The notes under the pieces: generated by a model
Database searches by the model: none
Told to the model about the DNA's origin: nothing
The model's input: the letters and a program-made list of their open reading frames with translations, nothing else
Part shown: positions 5,482-6,765 of the stretch, piece after piece
How positions within the stretch are numbered: position 1 is the stretch's first letter
Layout of the letters: each line of letters opens with the position of its first letter
Origin: Elusimicrobia bacterium CG06_land_8_20_14_3_00_38_11
GTDB taxonomy: Bacteria > Elusimicrobiota > UBA8919
DNA: 6,765 bases
Direction: 5' to 3'
NCBI GenBank assembly: GCA_002780205.1
Contig: PEVQ01000265.1
Span: forward strand, 1-6,765
Made by a program: the position numbers and the translations under genes

Positions 5482-6369
5482 ATGAATCTAAAATCGGTAA
5501 AAATTTTCAAGGAACTTTCCGACGATGTATTGGAGAGTTTGTCAAAAATACTTGACGAAAAAAAAATAAAAAAGGACACCGTGATTTTTGAAGATGGTTC
5601 ACCCGCAGATGTTTTTTGCATAATAGCGGCGGGGCAGGTTGAGGTCTTCAAACATTTACAGGATAGCGGCACAAAAACGCTTGCCGTATTATCGGCGGGT
5701 GATTATTTCGGCGAGATGTCGCTGCTTGAGGATAAACCGAGAATTGCATCTGTTAAGACGGTAAATGATGTTGTTCTGCTTGAAATAAAAAAGAGAAAAT
5801 TTCTTGATTTGATTTCCGGCAATCTCAATACCGGAATGAAACTTTTATCGGCGATTATGTCAACGACGCTGAACCGCCTTTCCGCTACGAACAGTCATCT
5901 GACTTTACTTTACGATATAGGAAAAATCATCGCATCGTCAAAAAACTTAAAACAGATGACTACTGCTGCTTTTTCAAACATAGCAAAACATTTTAAGTAT
6001 GCAGAAAACGGATTAATCACCGTGTATAATGAGTTCACCGACGAACTGGACATCCACTCATCAATAAATAAAACTGAGTTAGAGACCATTCCGCCAACCG
6101 ATTCCTTTGTTCAAAAAATATCCGCAAAAAAAGAACTGATGGAAAATGATAGGGAATCAGTAATTGCGTCGGCGTTTTATTTTGAAGAAAAATTTCTCGG
6201 CTATATCTCGTTTTCCGGCGATAAAAAAAATGCCTTTACAATGAATGATTTAATACTTTTATCCTCTGCGGCGTCTTTAATTTCCGTATCAATAAAAAAC
6301 ATTTCTTTCATTTCGGAAGAAGAAGCAAGACAGCGATTAAAAGAAACAAGATATACACAGAGTTTTTAA
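5482..6369 (+). CDS. Cyclic-nucleotide-binding plus GAF domain protein
   Basis: This 295-residue protein has two sensor domains. The N-terminal cNMP-binding domain (about 5-125) has the expected beta-roll glycines (G51, G73) and a phosphate-binding cassette FGEMSLL (76-82) ending RIASV (87-91). E78 and R87, which contact the ribose and phosphate in CRP and PKA, are present, so cyclic-nucleotide binding is plausible. Residues about 138-275 look like a GAF domain (LTLLYDIGKII through LILLSSAASLISVS). A short charged tail follows (SEEEARQRL, 278-286). There is no helix-turn-helix, kinase or cyclase domain, so it is not a CRP-type transcription factor; its output is probably protein-protein contact. 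It follows the two pilus motors, 133 nt downstream on the same strand, which suggests, but does not show, a role in controlling pilus retraction. Repeat elements of the same family lie on both sides of it. Confidence 0.85.
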   Translation: MNLKSVKIFKELSDDVLESLSKILDEKKIKKDTVIFEDGSPADVFCIIAAGQVEVFKHLQDSGTKTLAVLSAGDYFGEMSLLEDKPRIASVKTVNDVVLLEIKKRKFLDLISGNLNTGMKLLSAIMSTTLNRLSATNSHLTLLYDIGKIIASSKNLKQMTTAAFSNIAKHFKYAENGLITVYNEFTDELDIHSSINKTELETIPPTDSFVQKISAKKELMENDRESVIASAFYFEEKFLGYISFSGDKKNAFTMNDLILLSSAASLISVSIKNISFISEEEARQRLKETRYTQSF

Positions 6370-6374
6370 AAATA

Positions 6375-6557
6375 CACGAATAGAGACACACGAATAAAGG
6401 CAAACATCACGAACAAGACACGAATAAGTGCAAAGGCGAGATGCTTCGTTTCACTCAGTATGACACCGAAGAAGCAGTCATTCTGAGCCGAAGGCGAAGA
6501 ATCTCATTCGTGAAAATTCGTGATAATATTCGCAATGTGTTATTCGTGAATTCGTGG
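6375..6557. repeat. CACGAAT outer inverted repeat
   Basis: CACGAAT or a one-base variant occurs at 6375, 6389, 6408 and 6419. The inverted ATTCGTG occurs at 6506, 6516, 6542 and 6550, with a decayed unit at 6528. The last unit closes with GTGG, as in the other outer elements. It fills the spacer 6370-6565 together with the nested element at 6438-6505; I see no gene in this spacer. Confidence 0.85.
6438..6505. repeat. TCATTCTGAGC inverted-repeat element, copy 2 (nested, inside-out)
   Basis: The arms are 6438-6464 (starts GAGATGCTTCG, ends ATGAC) and 6477-6505 (starts GTCATTCTGAGC, ends AATCTC), with a 12-nt loop. The order of the arms is reversed relative to copy 1: GAGAT/ATCTC is now outermost and the TGAC/GTCA ends face the loop. 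Confidence 0.85.
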
Positions 6558-6565
6558 AGCGAAAA

Positions 6566-6765
6566 ATGTTTGAATTCGGAATAATACTTAACTTTTTACA
6601 TTATTTCATAAACAGGTTTTTTGTAATACCTCTCGGATTTATTGTTGGGCTTGGTTGGTGGGGTGCTTTTGCAATTGCACTTTTCGGCGACATTGTTCAG
6701 ATGTTTGTGTATTTTTACATTCTTGAGGGAGCCGGAGTCAATAAAAAACTTGGAAGAATTATAGC
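6566..6765 (+). CDS. N-terminal part of an integral membrane protein, cut by the window end
   Basis: Sixty-six codons are visible, open to the right edge. ATG 6566 is preceded by GGAG (6556-6559) at six bases, formed at the junction with the CACGAAT repeat. The product starts MFEFGIILNFLHYFINRFF and then has a hydrophobic stretch (about residues 18-53: FFVIPLGFIVGLGWWGAF, then a second segment around ALFGDIVQMFVYFYIL), followed by a basic KKLGRI segment. This indicates at least two membrane segments. The IPLGFIVGLG pattern followed by a second helix recalls the putative small multidrug export protein family (COG2426), but this is a weak resemblance from a fragment, and other small membrane families are possible. 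Confidence 0.6.
   Translation, partial: MFEFGIILNFLHYFINRFFVIPLGFIVGLGWWGAFAIALFGDIVQMFVYFYILEGAGVNKKLGRII

Noticed and set aside
5442..5672. Minus-strand open frames of 60-116 codons across the window
   Set aside because: Each lies opposite a well-supported + strand gene and has low-complexity, family-less sequence.

Overview
The window looks like chromosomal DNA of an AT-rich, probably Gram-negative bacterium with type IV pili. Two facts support this: there are two PilT-family retraction ATPase genes, and the cyclophilin carries an export signal. The gene families (CpXC protein, DUF2851 protein, GxxExxY protein, tandem pilT/pilU, cNMP-GAF protein) and the spacers packed with CACAGAG, CACAGAT, CACGAAT and TCATTCTGAGC repeats recall uncultivated candidate phyla such as Omnitrophota or Elusimicrobiota. 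That placement is an impression; nothing in the window fixes the taxon.

All eight genes I can support lie on the + strand. In order they are: a CpXC zinc-ribbon-like protein (21-413), an exported cyclophilin overlapping it (403-960), a GxxExxY PD-(D/E)xK-like protein inside a CACAGAG inverted-repeat cassette (961-1444), a DUF2851 protein (1457-2998), a PilT ATPase (3120-4184), a second PilT/PilU-like ATPase (4245-5348), a cyclic-nucleotide-binding plus GAF protein (5482-6369), and the N-terminus of a membrane protein cut by the window edge (6566 onward). No rRNA, tRNA, CRISPR array or convincing intrinsic terminator was seen.

Functionally, the pilT/pilU pair and the cNMP-GAF gene form a plausible twitching-motility and signalling block, with the retraction motors followed by a possible second-messenger sensor. 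The first two genes are translationally coupled.

The most unusual content lies between the genes. Nearly every spacer is filled by an inverted-repeat element, often nested, ending just upstream of the next start codon. One of them carries the GxxExxY gene between 39-nt direct repeats, 38 of 39 identical, so recombination would remove the gene cleanly. I regard this GxxExxY/CACAGAG cassette as the best candidate for an undescribed mobile or hitchhiking element here. No stretch over 300 bases lacks a gene; the longest spacer (6370-6565) is entirely repeat material.
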